A DNA stretch of 64,000 bases from an uncultured Acidobacteriota bacterium. GTDB lineage: Bacteria > Acidobacteriota > Terriglobia > Terriglobales > Acidobacteriaceae. Both the position numbers and the translations under genes were made by a program. Within the stretch, counting starts at the first letter, position 1, and each line of letters begins with the position of its first letter. The stretch is from contig CAILAZ010000069.1 of NCBI GenBank assembly GCA_903832295.1, forward strand, positions 1 through 64,000. The letters are read 5' to 3'. Positions 18,701 to 28,969 of the stretch are shown piece by piece. The notes beneath the pieces are model-generated. The model saw nothing but the letters and a program-made list of their open reading frames with translations. It was not told the origin of the DNA and did no database searches.

Positions 18701-19656
18701 TACCGGCACCCCATCCTCTCCAGGGCTGCCAGAATCTGCTGAAAATCCTCGGCGGAAGCAGGACTGCTGCCATACCACGAGCGTTCAAAGCTCTGCATGA
18801 CCAATTGGAAAGCTGGACGTGCGGAATTCCATTCAGGAATCGCCCGAAGGTATTCGCGGGGAGTTCGCGCTCTGTCTGGACGCCACGTGCCCTCGGACTC
18901 CAACTTGGACACTCCCGCCCAGAATGCGAGGTGAATCGCGTCGCGCCACGCTCCGCGATCCGCATTCTCCCGCGCATCCTTGAGCCAGCTTCTCCAGCCC
19001 TTTGAGCCGGGCGCAAAAGGGATCACCTCGCGAATGGCCTGCAACTCCACTTCACGCGAGCGCCGGTAGAGCCAAACGCCAAATGCGCAACATACCAACG
19101 CGATCACGCACCATGCGAAGATTGGCCCCGCAGTGGTAGCGCTCGGCATGCTGGGGAAGAGCTTCTCAAATTTCTTCTCCATCCATGACAAGGCTCGCTG
19201 CCAGAGTAATTGGAACCGGGAGGGCCCCCTGAGCCCACGGAATTCCCGAGCGGCCAGTATTCGATTTAGCTTTTGGCGAGCATCGCCGGGAACTGGCGAC
19301 GGTTCGTCGTAGGCACTGGACTGGCTTCGCAGAAGCTCCAGTGATGATTCCAGTCCCTTCAATACTGAGATTTTTGAATTGGGATCTGCCTTTTGAAAAG
19401 CAGCCACTCCATCACGGACGAAATCGGCAGAGACCTTCATCTCGCCATGATGGGATTTCACGATCCAGTTCTTCGGCAATGCGCCAATCAGAGCTGGCGA
19501 GAATTGTGGCTTTTGTTCCAGGGCAGCCACCAAGGTGCGCACCCGCCCTATCTCCTGCGCAAACTCTACAGGGGATAGGGGTCGGGGCTCTGGTGATTGC
19601 GCCACCGCAAACCCCAGCAAGAGCAGGCACAACCATAGCCTGCAGCGGATCTTCAT
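18700..19656 (-). CDS. DUF4129 domain-containing membrane protein
   Basis: Signal peptide; C-terminal LESEGTWRPDRARTPREYLRAIPEW...FERSWYGSSPASAEDFQQILAALERM. Confidence 0.8.
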   Translation of the reverse strand: MKIRCRLWLCLLLLGFAVAQSPEPRPLSPVEFAQEIGRVRTLVAALEQKPQFSPALIGALPKNWIVKSHHGEMKVSADFVRDGVAAFQKADPNSKISVLKGLESSLELLRSQSSAYDEPSPVPGDARQKLNRILAAREFRGLRGPSRFQLLWQRALSWMEKKFEKLFPSMPSATTAGPIFAWCVIALVCCAFGVWLYRRSREVELQAIREVIPFAPGSKGWRSWLKDARENADRGAWRDAIHLAFWAGVSKLESEGTWRPDRARTPREYLRAIPEWNSARPAFQLVMQSFERSWYGSSPASAEDFQQILAALERMGCR

Positions 19657-20579
19657 TGGCCGAGGTCCGCCACCGGGGCCTCCATTGGTGAAACCCCGTC
19701 GAGTGACTCCATCAGGAATTGCAGATCGAATGCTTCCTTACGCACGCGCTCATCGTAATAGACCAGCGACATCGCAATGGTCATCAATGGAGCGGCCAGC
19801 GCCCCGGCAAGCAGGTTCGCAACCTGGGTCGCAGCCTGACGGGCAAGCAGGCTGTGCCCTGTTGGCACCAGCATGGAGAGTCCGGTAAATAGCAAGCTCA
19901 CAACGTAAATTACAACCATGCAGACAACATAAGTGGTGACAATCCGCTTGCGATCACCCTTCGCCAAGACCCTGGAGCGCGTCAGCGACGCACCGACGCC
20001 GAGGCTTTCCACCACGCAAGCCTGTACCGCGAGGGCATAGCGAACAGCAAATCCAATGACAACCAGGATCAAGGCCACCAGCACCGCCCCACCGAGGAGT
20101 CCACCGACGATGCGGGCGGCAGTGCCGGTTGGCAGGGTAATACCGAGGGAAAAGATGGCCGCACCAACTCCAATCAGCAGTGCACCGACGAGCATGACAA
20201 GCAGCATGGCTGAGATGACCACGCCCACGACTCGCATCACTCTCCCCTTCACCGAGGAGAACGCCTCGCCAATGGAGATGACCCTCCCGAGATAGACGGC
20301 GGCAACGGCGCGCACGGTAGCCGCCGCAGAGATGGAATGTCCAATCAGGTAAACGACGACTCCAACGATGATTGCAGCGATGACGGAAGGTGAATTCCGG
20401 ATGACCCCGGACCCGTTGGAACCTCCGACTCCGATTGCCGAGAGCGCCGTCTGAAAACAGAGCATCGCTGCCGGTCCGAGAATCGAAACGCCAACAAAGA
20501 GCTTGAAGTTCTGACGATAGAGAGAAAAGGTGCGATCCAGCAACTCACCAATCGACAACGGCCGCAACGGCTCGGTCAT
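19653..20579 (-). CDS. Multi-TM membrane protein, glycerophosphoryl diester phosphodiesterase membrane-domain-like
   Basis: MTEPLRPLSIGELLDRTFSLYRQNFKLFVGVSILG and repeated TM segments; cluster context. Confidence 0.65.
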   Translation of the reverse strand: MTEPLRPLSIGELLDRTFSLYRQNFKLFVGVSILGPAAMLCFQTALSAIGVGGSNGSGVIRNSPSVIAAIIVGVVVYLIGHSISAAATVRAVAAVYLGRVISIGEAFSSVKGRVMRVVGVVISAMLLVMLVGALLIGVGAAIFSLGITLPTGTAARIVGGLLGGAVLVALILVVIGFAVRYALAVQACVVESLGVGASLTRSRVLAKGDRKRIVTTYVVCMVVIYVVSLLFTGLSMLVPTGHSLLARQAATQVANLLAGALAAPLMTIAMSLVYYDERVRKEAFDLQFLMESLDGVSPMEAPVADLGQ

Positions 20580-20673
20580 AACTGGTTCTCCTGAATAGAA
20601 CGACGGGGGAAGCCAAATATAACACGCGCCGCTGCACGCGCTCGAGCACGTCATATCAATGAAGTGCGCGTGA

Positions 20674-21204
20674 TTACTTCTTCTGCAACTCTGCCAATGC
20701 GGCAAGCACCTGCGCACTATGCTCAGAGGGCTTCACATCATCAAACACGCGGGCTATCTTTCCATCCGGTGCGATGAGAAAGGTATTCCGCGAAGAGTGC
20801 GTAAAAGGCATATGCGAGAGTGTTCCATACTGATCTGAGACGGTATGGTCGGTGTCGGCCAGCAGTTTGAAGCTAAGACCTTCTTTCACGCAGAACTGCT
20901 TGTGCGAGTTGGCATCATCCACGCTGACGCCAATAATCACGGCATTGTGCTTCTCATACTCGCCGAGGTCGCGTTGAAAATTGTGCGCTTCCAAGGTGCA
21001 TCCGCTGGTGAAGTCCTTCGGATAGAAGTAGAGGACCACCCACTTACCGCGAAAGTCCTGGAGACTCACCGGGGATCCGTCCTGCGATTTCAAGCTGAAT
21101 TGCGGCGCTGGCGCGCCGGGCTCAGGGCGAGCGGCTGCGATCAGCAAAACCGGTGTCAGCAAAGCGGCAGCAAATAGCATTCTCCGCAGGAACGTTCTGG
21201 ACAT
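20674..21204 (-). CDS. Peroxiredoxin (Bcp/AhpC-TSA type)
   Basis: APQFSLKSQDGSPVSLQDFRGKWVVLYFYPKDFTSGCTLEAHNF; signal peptide. Confidence 0.93.
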   Translation of the reverse strand: MSRTFLRRMLFAAALLTPVLLIAAARPEPGAPAPQFSLKSQDGSPVSLQDFRGKWVVLYFYPKDFTSGCTLEAHNFQRDLGEYEKHNAVIIGVSVDDANSHKQFCVKEGLSFKLLADTDHTVSDQYGTLSHMPFTHSSRNTFLIAPDGKIARVFDDVKPSEHSAQVLAALAELQKK

Positions 21205-21311
21205 TTTCTAGTCCTCCATGGCGTAACTCATCGCAATCTGAGCGACTCACAACCTTAGATGCGTGGGAGCAGGCTAAAGCTGCCGAAGTTCAGATTGCGT
21301 CGGAGCGTTGG

Positions 21312-22457
21312 CTATTGCTGGGGTGCGGGAGCATTGGGAGAAGAACTGGTAGATGTTGTTCGGCGAAGCGAGAGCGCGGTCAATTTGCGCATCAGATTCT
21401 GGAACGTAATGATGCCGACGAGATACTCGCCCTCAACGACCGGAATCATAGCCAAACCGCTACGTCCGATGCGGCGAAGCACCGCAGCCAGTGATTCCTG
21501 AGGACCCGCAACCAGGTATTCGCGGCGCATGGCCGATTGCACATAACCATTGCCCTCCTCCTGCATGCATTCCGCCATCTGCTGGCGGCTGATGACGCCG
21601 ACCATGTCTGTGCCGCGCACTACAGGAAACTCCTCCTGGTGGGGTTCTACGGAGCGCTGCAGGGCGTCTGCCAGCGTATCGGCCGGAGAAAGGGTGGTGA
21701 AGTCAGTGATCATCACTTCGCGCACACGCACGCGTTCGAGCACGGCTTGGAGAATCATGCTGCGATCCTCCAGTTGAGCGGCGAGGAAGAGAAATACACC
21801 GGCCATCATGATCCAGAGATTGTTGGAACTGGATCCGAGGAAGGCAACTCCGCCGGAGAGAAACAGGGCGAGCGAGAAAAACTGTCCGATGGAGACGGCG
21901 CGACGAGTGGCCGTCACCTGGTCTCCGCTGCGCGCCAGCAGTGCACGCAGAATGCGGCCTCCGTCCAGAGGATAGGCGGGCAACATATTGAGCGCGGCCA
22001 CGAAGAGTTGGGCCCAAACAAAGCTGCGCGCGAGGTCAAATGGGGTAAGCCAGGGAAAGCTGAACAAATGAATCTGCGGGCGGAAGATGAGGATTGAGGT
22101 TCCGGCGAAGACTGCAAGCACCAGATTGACGAAGGGACCAGCCAATGAGATGTGAATTTCGCGGCGGGCATCCAGACCGCGCTGCGCCTGTTCATCCAGC
22201 AGCGAGATTCCGGCAATGGGCAGCAGCACCACGCTGCGCACGGTAATCCCATTGCGGGCAGCAACCACAGCATGACCCAGTTCGTGCACCAGTACTGCGA
22301 AGAACACGAGCAGCACGAGAATAAAGCTTCGCAGTCCAACCTGCGGGCCGTGCCCATTCTCCAGGTACCATACCAGGCAGAACATCAGCGGAAAGCTGAA
22401 GTGCACGCGGAAGTGGATACCGAAAATATCTATAACCGGAATGGACCAGCGTCTCAT
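21312..22457 (-). CDS. Site-2 protease family (M50) membrane metalloprotease with CBS domains
   Basis: FFAVLVHELGHAVVAARNG, NMLPAYPLDGGRILRALL, C-terminal CBS pair. Confidence 0.92.
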   Translation of the reverse strand: MRRWSIPVIDIFGIHFRVHFSFPLMFCLVWYLENGHGPQVGLRSFILVLLVFFAVLVHELGHAVVAARNGITVRSVVLLPIAGISLLDEQAQRGLDARREIHISLAGPFVNLVLAVFAGTSILIFRPQIHLFSFPWLTPFDLARSFVWAQLFVAALNMLPAYPLDGGRILRALLARSGDQVTATRRAVSIGQFFSLALFLSGGVAFLGSSSNNLWIMMAGVFLFLAAQLEDRSMILQAVLERVRVREVMITDFTTLSPADTLADALQRSVEPHQEEFPVVRGTDMVGVISRQQMAECMQEEGNGYVQSAMRREYLVAGPQESLAAVLRRIGRSGLAMIPVVEGEYLVGIITFQNLMRKLTALSLRRTTSTSSSPNAPAPQQ

Positions 22458-22530
22458 GCAATTTGCCTTGTAGCGGAACTACCCGTTACTAATACACTAC
22501 ACGGCAGAGGGCCGGGAGTAGAAGAGTCCA

Positions 22531-23106
22531 ATGAGGGTGATCGCAGGAAAGTTTCGAAGCCGGACATTGCGGAGCCTGGAGGGCCTGGAGACTCGCCCCA
22601 CCTACGACCGTCTCAAGGAGACGCTGTTTAACGTGCTCTCCTCTGCGGGAATGGTGGAGGGGCGAGCGTGGGCTGACCTTTTCGCAGGCACCGGAGCAGT
22701 AGGAATTGAAGCACTTAGCCGTGGAGCGAACTCGGTGCATTTTGCTGAGTCCAGCAGCAATGCTGCGAAGGTGCTCCGGCAGAATCTCGCCGCGCTGGGG
22801 CTGAACTCTGAAGAGGTGGTTGAACGCGATTCCGCGGATGCGTTGCGCAGGTGGGGGGCGGAGAGCATTCGGTTTGACGTCTGCTTCCTGGATCCTCCGT
22901 ATGGGCTGCACGGGGCGTACGGCGAAGTGCTCCGCACAATTGCCCGCAGCCCCCTGCTGCGCGAGGGCGGAATTGTAGTGGCCGAGCACGAGAAGCGCTT
23001 TGACCCTGGAGATAGAGAAGGCACGCTGCGGCGTTACCGGCTCTTAAAGCAGGGTGAGAGCGCGCTTAGCTTTTACCGCCGCGAACCTGAAGAGGGCAGC
23101 GGCTGA
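22531..23106 (+). CDS. rsmD: 16S rRNA (guanine(966)-N(2))-methyltransferase RsmD
   Basis: MRVIAGKFRSRTLRSLEGLETRPTYDRLKETLFNVL, DLFAGTGAVGIEALSRGA, FLDPPYG. Confidence 0.95.
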   Translation: MRVIAGKFRSRTLRSLEGLETRPTYDRLKETLFNVLSSAGMVEGRAWADLFAGTGAVGIEALSRGANSVHFAESSSNAAKVLRQNLAALGLNSEEVVERDSADALRRWGAESIRFDVCFLDPPYGLHGAYGEVLRTIARSPLLREGGIVVAEHEKRFDPGDREGTLRRYRLLKQGESALSFYRREPEEGSG

Positions 23107-23117
23107 TGGGTGGATCG

Positions 23118-23741
23118 TCACACGATCAGATTCTCGGGGCGAACCAGAGCATATTGCATTTCCGTAAGTTCGTTGCGAACCAGGTTGAGGCCATAGACGC
23201 AGCTTTCAAACTGTCGCGAGAGGCGCCCGAACAGCGGCGCAACCCCGCGATATTCCATCTGATCAAATTGGCTGACGATGAAATAGCTTTCCTTGCCGGC
23301 GTGGACGAAGTCGATAAGGCTTTCCAGCCTCTGGCGACGCAGGCGAAAGCGATTCACCGCCTCTGGAAACATGCCGCTATAGAAAAGCGTGAAGTCGCCA
23401 ATATGCTTGCGCACCTGGCGCTCCCGATCAAAGGACGCGGCTTCGCCGAAGATGGGATCACTCTCAAGCAGCATCGCACCTACATCATCCAGTGAGCAGC
23501 CTTGCGCGTTCTTGAGAGCATAGAGACTGCGCGTGTCGCAAAACTCTGTGAGCAGGTTGGTGAGGTAAGCCCAAATTTCTTCGTCGCGAAGGCCTACGTC
23601 GCGGCCGAAGCGTTGCGCAATCTTCTCCGCCAGCAGCACTCGAAGTGGATGTCTGTCGCCGATCTCGCCCATGGATTCCGCCCCTGCATCTCGGGATGGG
23701 CCTGCGTTCCAGCACAACAGCGGTTGCGCGTGAGTCTGCAA
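23118..23741 (-). CDS. Hypothetical protein
   Basis: About 200 aa ORF in the inter-gene gap with coding-like composition; no recognised family. Confidence 0.55.
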   Translation of the reverse strand: MQTHAQPLLCWNAGPSRDAGAESMGEIGDRHPLRVLLAEKIAQRFGRDVGLRDEEIWAYLTNLLTEFCDTRSLYALKNAQGCSLDDVGAMLLESDPIFGEAASFDRERQVRKHIGDFTLFYSGMFPEAVNRFRLRRQRLESLIDFVHAGKESYFIVSQFDQMEYRGVAPLFGRLSRQFESCVYGLNLVRNELTEMQYALVRPENLIV

Positions 23742-23847
23742 GCCATCTGCCCGTATTCTTAATACGAGTTAGATTGCAGTTCAATGCGGAAGGTGCACTA
23801 GAACGAGAGATTGGCAGTCAAGCACCGGGAGTGCTGACAACAATGGG

Positions 23848-24237
23848 CTACAGGCGCAAGCCACACCAGGTCTCCGCAACCACGATCGAGTTTCCGGGGT
23901 TGTGGGTGTCGTACTTAACGCTGGTGGCGACTCCAATGCGGCAGGAGTGGAGATCGAGAAATTGCCGCAGCATGGTCACGTCCTGCGAGCACTCATATTG
24001 CACCCCGGCGACGTCGTAGGTGTAGATGACCATCTGCACGGAGTGATCCGTATCAGAATCAAACTCCTGAACATCGAGCACCGTGCCGTCGGTGATGCGT
24101 CCTTGCGCATTGATACGCTGGCGGCGTAATGTTTCCCGCTGTTCTGGGGTCTTTCTGCGCCCGCGCAGCCACAATGTGGTGGTTGTTGCGGCAATGGCAA
24201 GCGCGCCGGCGAGCGTGTAAATACGAATCAGGGTCAT
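23848..24237 (-). CDS. Small membrane protein, DUF3592-like
   Basis: One TM helix; GTVLDVQEFDSDTDHSVQMVIYTYDVAGVQYECSQDVTM. Confidence 0.55.
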   Translation of the reverse strand: MTLIRIYTLAGALAIAATTTTLWLRGRRKTPEQRETLRRQRINAQGRITDGTVLDVQEFDSDTDHSVQMVIYTYDVAGVQYECSQDVTMLRQFLDLHSCRIGVATSVKYDTHNPGNSIVVAETWCGLRL

Positions 24238-24388
24238 GGAGAATCAGTACGGGCCGGGGATGCTACGGACCGCTCGCTTTCGACTTTACTACGAAATCAG
24301 GGCACATGGAGGACTCACCCTCCAGTGTGCGATGGAGGCACATGTGCAGTTGAGGAATACGCCAGCGCGGAACTCGCCGGTGCTCCCG

Positions 24389-25219
24389 CTATTCGTCCAC
24401 CACCGTGTTGCGCAGGGTTCCAATTCCTTCGATTGAGATCTCGACGGTGTCGCCGCTGAGCAACGGGCCAACGCCTTCCGGCGTGCCGGTTGCTATCAAG
24501 TCTCCGGGAAGCAGGGTGCAAAACTGCGAAATGTGCTGCACAATGCGATCGATAGAAAACATCATGTCACGGGTATTGCCATCCTGCTTCAACTCACCGT
24601 TGACGCGAGTTTGCACGTTGATTCCGCTTAACGGATCTAAGTCGGTATTCACGATCGGGCCGAAAGGGCAGAAGGTGTCAAAGCCCTTGCTTCGCGTCCA
24701 CTGGCCGTCTCTATTCTGCAAATCCCGCGCAGTGACGTCATTGACGATGGTGTAGCCAAGAATATAGTCCCGCGCGCTTTCGCCTTGGGCCATCCGGTGG
24801 CAGCGTCGGCCGATCAGAATTCCCAGTTCGCCTTCATAATCGACGCGCTGGCTGATTCCAGGGCGAACAATCTCACCTCCGGGGGCCAGCAGGGATGAGG
24901 GAGGTTTGCTGAAGATCAGGGGCTCGGTCGGCATCTCGTGGGCAAGTTCGCGAACATGAGCCGCGTAGTTGCGCCCTACACACATGATCTTGCTGACGAT
25001 GGGAAACGGGGTCAGCAGCTTGGCGCGCTCCAGCGGAAACGGCTCCTCTATAGTCTTACCCGAACCGATTTCTGGCAGCACGATTAACTCGGGCACCCCT
25101 GTACCGCTGACCTGCAGTTGGGGGCTTCCCAATTCGCTGATGATGAAATCGTTGCCATCACGGCTCTCGACCAGTCCGAAGCGAGAACCTTCCATCCCAA
25201 GAAATCGGCAGAACTTCAT
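24389..25219 (-). CDS. Fumarylacetoacetate hydrolase family protein
   Basis: KIMCVGRNYAAHVRELAHEMPTEPLIFSKPPSSL, VDYEGELGILIGR, ATGTPEGVGPLLSGDTVEISIEGIGTL. Confidence 0.94.
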   Translation of the reverse strand: MKFCRFLGMEGSRFGLVESRDGNDFIISELGSPQLQVSGTGVPELIVLPEIGSGKTIEEPFPLERAKLLTPFPIVSKIMCVGRNYAAHVRELAHEMPTEPLIFSKPPSSLLAPGGEIVRPGISQRVDYEGELGILIGRRCHRMAQGESARDYILGYTIVNDVTARDLQNRDGQWTRSKGFDTFCPFGPIVNTDLDPLSGINVQTRVNGELKQDGNTRDMMFSIDRIVQHISQFCTLLPGDLIATGTPEGVGPLLSGDTVEISIEGIGTLRNTVVDE

Positions 25220-26310
25220 CGTACCTCCTGTGGCACAGACTCTTCGGCCGGTGCGGATTGCGCGCTCTGATTTCCGCGGAGATCAACAGCAGCGACCGTG
25301 TAGTAGTACAGCTCTCCTGGACGGACGTCGTTGTCACGCCAGGCGGGAGCCTTGACTGGAGCGGCCGAAACGGCAACATACGCGGCGTTGGCAGTGCGGC
25401 GGAAGACGACATAGCCGTTCAAGTCGCTCTCTGTGTTGGGCGCCCAGGTAAGGTCGATGAAGGGCTTCTGGCCTACGCTGCTGAATACAGCCTGTAAACC
25501 TGTGGGAATGGAGGGCGGAAATACATCGTGAACCCAAAGATGTACCACGGCACTGTCACTCCCCTCGACTTCGACGGTGGGCCGTCCTTGCGCCGCGAGT
25601 ACGGTGACCGGGGCGATCTTGTAGTCGTACTCCTGCTCCCATTCGAAGTTGTTGTCACGAGCATCCCCTTCGCCGGGGCGATCAGGCAGCTCGCTCAGCA
25701 GGATGAATTCAGTCTTGCCGTGCGCGCGGCGGTAGATGCGAAGGCGGTGGGAGATGCCCGCCGCATTTCCCGGAACTGCAGGTGCGTTCCACTCCAGCAG
25801 AGGGCCTTGAGAATCGAGAGTTACACGGAATCCGGCGGGCACCGGGGCGTCAGGTACCAGAGGCGTTCGCACCTGGTTTGAGAGGCCCGAGGATCGACCG
25901 CGCTCGTTCATGACCTCGACAGCATAGGTGGCCTGATTCTGCACTGCAATCAGATTGGGCGGGAGCACGTCTTCGAAAGCGACTTCCGGACGACGCGACC
26001 CGGGGACTGCTGACGCCAACTCGCTGGTCTTGATTTCCGCAGCAACCTGGCCGCACTCGTTGATCGGAAACTGATTCAACACCCGACAGATACGGGTCAC
26101 GGTCGGCCAGTGCATCACCTGGTGATCCGTAGTCTCTGTGGGAGGAGACCAGGTGAGCACAACACGATTGCCCTTTCGGACAGCGGAAAGATTATCCACC
26201 GGAACAGGCAGACGCAGCGAGGGAGCCTGCGGCGCACCCGGCGCGGCACAGCCGACGGAGATGGCGAGAGTGCAGCAGGAGACGGCAAGCAGGATGGATT
26301 TCTTAGTCAT
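25216..26310 (-). CDS. Lipoprotein with fibronectin type III-like domains
   Basis: Lipobox-like LAISVGCAAPG; repeated FN3-like segments (PQAPSLRLPVPVDNLSAVRKGNRVVLTWSPP; FIDLTWAPNTESDLNGYVVFRR...YYYTVAAVDLRGNQS). Confidence 0.8.
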   Translation of the reverse strand: MTKKSILLAVSCCTLAISVGCAAPGAPQAPSLRLPVPVDNLSAVRKGNRVVLTWSPPTETTDHQVMHWPTVTRICRVLNQFPINECGQVAAEIKTSELASAVPGSRRPEVAFEDVLPPNLIAVQNQATYAVEVMNERGRSSGLSNQVRTPLVPDAPVPAGFRVTLDSQGPLLEWNAPAVPGNAAGISHRLRIYRRAHGKTEFILLSELPDRPGEGDARDNNFEWEQEYDYKIAPVTVLAAQGRPTVEVEGSDSAVVHLWVHDVFPPSIPTGLQAVFSSVGQKPFIDLTWAPNTESDLNGYVVFRRTANAAYVAVSAAPVKAPAWRDNDVRPGELYYYTVAAVDLRGNQSAQSAPAEESVPQEVR

Positions 26311-26459
26311 CGGAACGGTTCAGCGTAACAGAAAGCATCGACTCTCTGCACTGGGATTCAAAAATGGTGAAATCTCCCGGATGGAAAGGATTTTCGGTTC
26401 ACCTTCCATCTACACTCGTTCCATAATCGGATGTTCTTTTCCGTCGAAGGAATAACCCT

Positions 26460-28898
26460 ATGAAAATGCCGTTGCGTTTCATGCTGATCACGCTTGCCCT
26501 GCTTGTACCTGCGTGCGCTTTTTCAATTGAAAGCACGGCACCTGCTGCCAATTCCGAGCCTACCTATCTACAACTCCGCCATGTCCAAGTCTCCGGCGAA
26601 GCTTACTCTGTCGAGAATCTCAAGATCGTCCGGGATGCGGGGATGTTTGAGCTGAACAGCGGCATCATGTGTCTCCTCAATCCAGTTCACGGCATGGTGA
26701 CCGGAGCAGTGTTCCACGGTGTGGGCATGTTCAGCCTGCGAAGCAATGACCCCCGCGAGCAGAATCAGATGAAGATGTTGACCGGCGGCCCCGGCATCAG
26801 CGAGGAGTTCGATAAGCTGGTGATGCGTTTTGCAGATGGCACGCCGGAAGAACTGCAAAAGGTGCTGGTAAAGAAGTCCGGAAGCGTTTGCCCAAATGAG
26901 CTGGACGACAATCAGAAATACCTGCGTACTGAGCTGGGTTACAACCTCACAGGACGACTGTTGCAGCCGGTGCTGGCGGGAAGACCAGACGGACTTTTTC
27001 TTGCATTTTTCAATGGCAAGAAGTTCGGCAGACTGGGTTTCGCAGTCGATCCTCAGGGAGCCAGATTTGGCGCAGTACACCCCGAAGAAGTGGCCTTCGC
27101 CAGCTTCAATGACAGCAAGAGCGGCATCTGGTACAGCGGTCATCTGCTCACCGAGCCGGACGAAGGCTGGAAGGTGAAGCAGCCCTCCCATGAGAGCGGT
27201 GCGATCAAGGCAGTTCATCACAAGATCGATGCCACGATCGAGAAATCCGGATTCCTTTCCGCTACCGATACTGGGACTTTTGTTGCCCAAGTGGACGGGC
27301 TCCGAGTTGTGCCCTTCACCTTGTTCCGCAAACTTCGCGTTTCGAAGGTGTCGGATGGAAGTGGAGTCGCACTGAACTGGATCCAGGAGAAGCAGGACGA
27401 AGACGCCCAATACTTTGCGATCCTGGACAAACCAGCAAAGAAGGGAGATCAGTTTGTGGTGGTCACGAGCTATGCAGGCAAGGACACCGTCTTCAGGGAA
27501 GGTGACGGAAACTACTACCCTGCCGCTCGCGAGTCCTGGTATCCAAACACTCACGTTGGCGATTACGCCGATTATGAGATCACTCTGCGAACCCCAAAGA
27601 ACTTGACCATGGCCGCCACTGGGACATTGAAAAGCCAGCACAATGAAGGCAATCAGAGCGTTACAGAATGGAAGTCAGATACGCCGCTGTCCGTGGCGGG
27701 TTTCAACTTTGGAGACTTCAAAATGGAAACCGCCAAACTCGAAAAGCAGGGTGTCCAGGTGACGGCTTTTGCCAATAAGGAGATCCCGGACATCTTCAAG
27801 CAGATCCAGCAGGCCGTTGAGTCGCCAATGTCCTTGAGCGGTTCGCATTCCGAAGGCGCTGCCCTCGGAACGATGAACACGACTCCCCTTCTGAAGAAAG
27901 CGCTGGCGGAAGCGGAGCTCTCAGTTCAACTTTATTCCGACTACTTCGGTCCAATGTCCTACAAGAGCGTGCAAGTCACCCAGCAGACAGCTACCAACTA
28001 TGGACAGGCATGGCCTGGCCTGGTTTTTCTTCCAATTCTCTACTTCCTCGATGACACTCAGCGCCATCAGTTAGGCCGTGACTCAGCAAGGTCGCAATAT
28101 TGGAAGGTTGTGGAGCCGCATGAAGTGGCTCACGAATGGTGGGGGCACTCGATTGGCTGGGCCAGCTACCGCGACCAATGGATGAGCGAAGGTTTTGCCG
28201 ATTTCTCAGCATCGCTTTATGTCCAATATATCCGCGGAGACCGGAAAGAGTATCTGCTTTTCTGGAAGGATAAGCACGATCAGATGGTGGAGAAAGACGA
28301 ATTTGGGCACCGACCGATCGATGTGGGTTCCGTAACCATGGGCTACCGGGTCTCGACCGGGAAGGTGGGCGGTTGGACAGGGCAGCATGTGCTCTACCCA
28401 AAAGGCGCATTCATCCTGCAGATGATCCGCATGATGATGTTTTCGATGAAGACCGGCGACGCAGACTTCAAGGCAATGATGCACGACCTGGTAAATACCT
28501 ATCGCAACAAAGCTGTGAGCACCGAAGACTTCAAGGCAATGGTTGAAAAGCACATGACCCCAGCCATGGATGCAGACCGAAACGGCAAGATGGACTGGTT
28601 CTTCGACGAATATGTTTACGGAACTGAGCTTCCCAGCTATTCGATGGAGACTTCTACGGAGACCTCATCTGACGGAAAGAATACCCTCACGCTGAAGGTC
28701 ACGCAGTCGGGAGTCAGCCAGAACTTCAAGATGGTGGTGCCCATTTATTTCGAAACTGCCGAAGGAAAGGTCGGACGGCTGGGTCAGATGCTGTTGATCG
28801 GGAATCAGACCAGCACGCAAAAGGTGCCGTTTGGAGCGATGGCGGTGCCCAAGCGCTTCATGTTGAACTACAACTACGACGTGCTCAGCCTGAACTAA
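26460..28898 (+). CDS. M1 family zinc metallopeptidase, exported
   Basis: HEVAHEWWGHSIGW...WMSEGFADFSASL; signal peptide. Confidence 0.9.
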   Translation: MKMPLRFMLITLALLVPACAFSIESTAPAANSEPTYLQLRHVQVSGEAYSVENLKIVRDAGMFELNSGIMCLLNPVHGMVTGAVFHGVGMFSLRSNDPREQNQMKMLTGGPGISEEFDKLVMRFADGTPEELQKVLVKKSGSVCPNELDDNQKYLRTELGYNLTGRLLQPVLAGRPDGLFLAFFNGKKFGRLGFAVDPQGARFGAVHPEEVAFASFNDSKSGIWYSGHLLTEPDEGWKVKQPSHESGAIKAVHHKIDATIEKSGFLSATDTGTFVAQVDGLRVVPFTLFRKLRVSKVSDGSGVALNWIQEKQDEDAQYFAILDKPAKKGDQFVVVTSYAGKDTVFREGDGNYYPAARESWYPNTHVGDYADYEITLRTPKNLTMAATGTLKSQHNEGNQSVTEWKSDTPLSVAGFNFGDFKMETAKLEKQGVQVTAFANKEIPDIFKQIQQAVESPMSLSGSHSEGAALGTMNTTPLLKKALAEAELSVQLYSDYFGPMSYKSVQVTQQTATNYGQAWPGLVFLPILYFLDDTQRHQLGRDSARSQYWKVVEPHEVAHEWWGHSIGWASYRDQWMSEGFADFSASLYVQYIRGDRKEYLLFWKDKHDQMVEKDEFGHRPIDVGSVTMGYRVSTGKVGGWTGQHVLYPKGAFILQMIRMMMFSMKTGDADFKAMMHDLVNTYRNKAVSTEDFKAMVEKHMTPAMDADRNGKMDWFFDEYVYGTELPSYSMETSTETSSDGKNTLTLKVTQSGVSQNFKMVVPIYFETAEGKVGRLGQMLLIGNQTSTQKVPFGAMAVPKRFMLNYNYDVLSLN

Positions 28899-28915
28899 AT
28901 ACCCGCGAGTGCACG

Positions 28916-28940
28916 TTAGGCCGCCTCAGTGGCGGCCTAA
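28916..28940. terminator. Hairpin between convergent genes (bidirectional terminator candidate)
   Basis: TTAGGCCGCC-TCAGT-GGCGGCCTAA. Confidence 0.75.
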
Positions 28941-28969
28941 CTTATGCAAAATCCGCCTCTGGACCTTCC

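Noticed and set aside
26568-27641. 357-aa minus-strand ORF opposite the M1 peptidase gene
   Set aside because: No recognisable motif, no RBS evidence, fully opposite a well-supported peptidase
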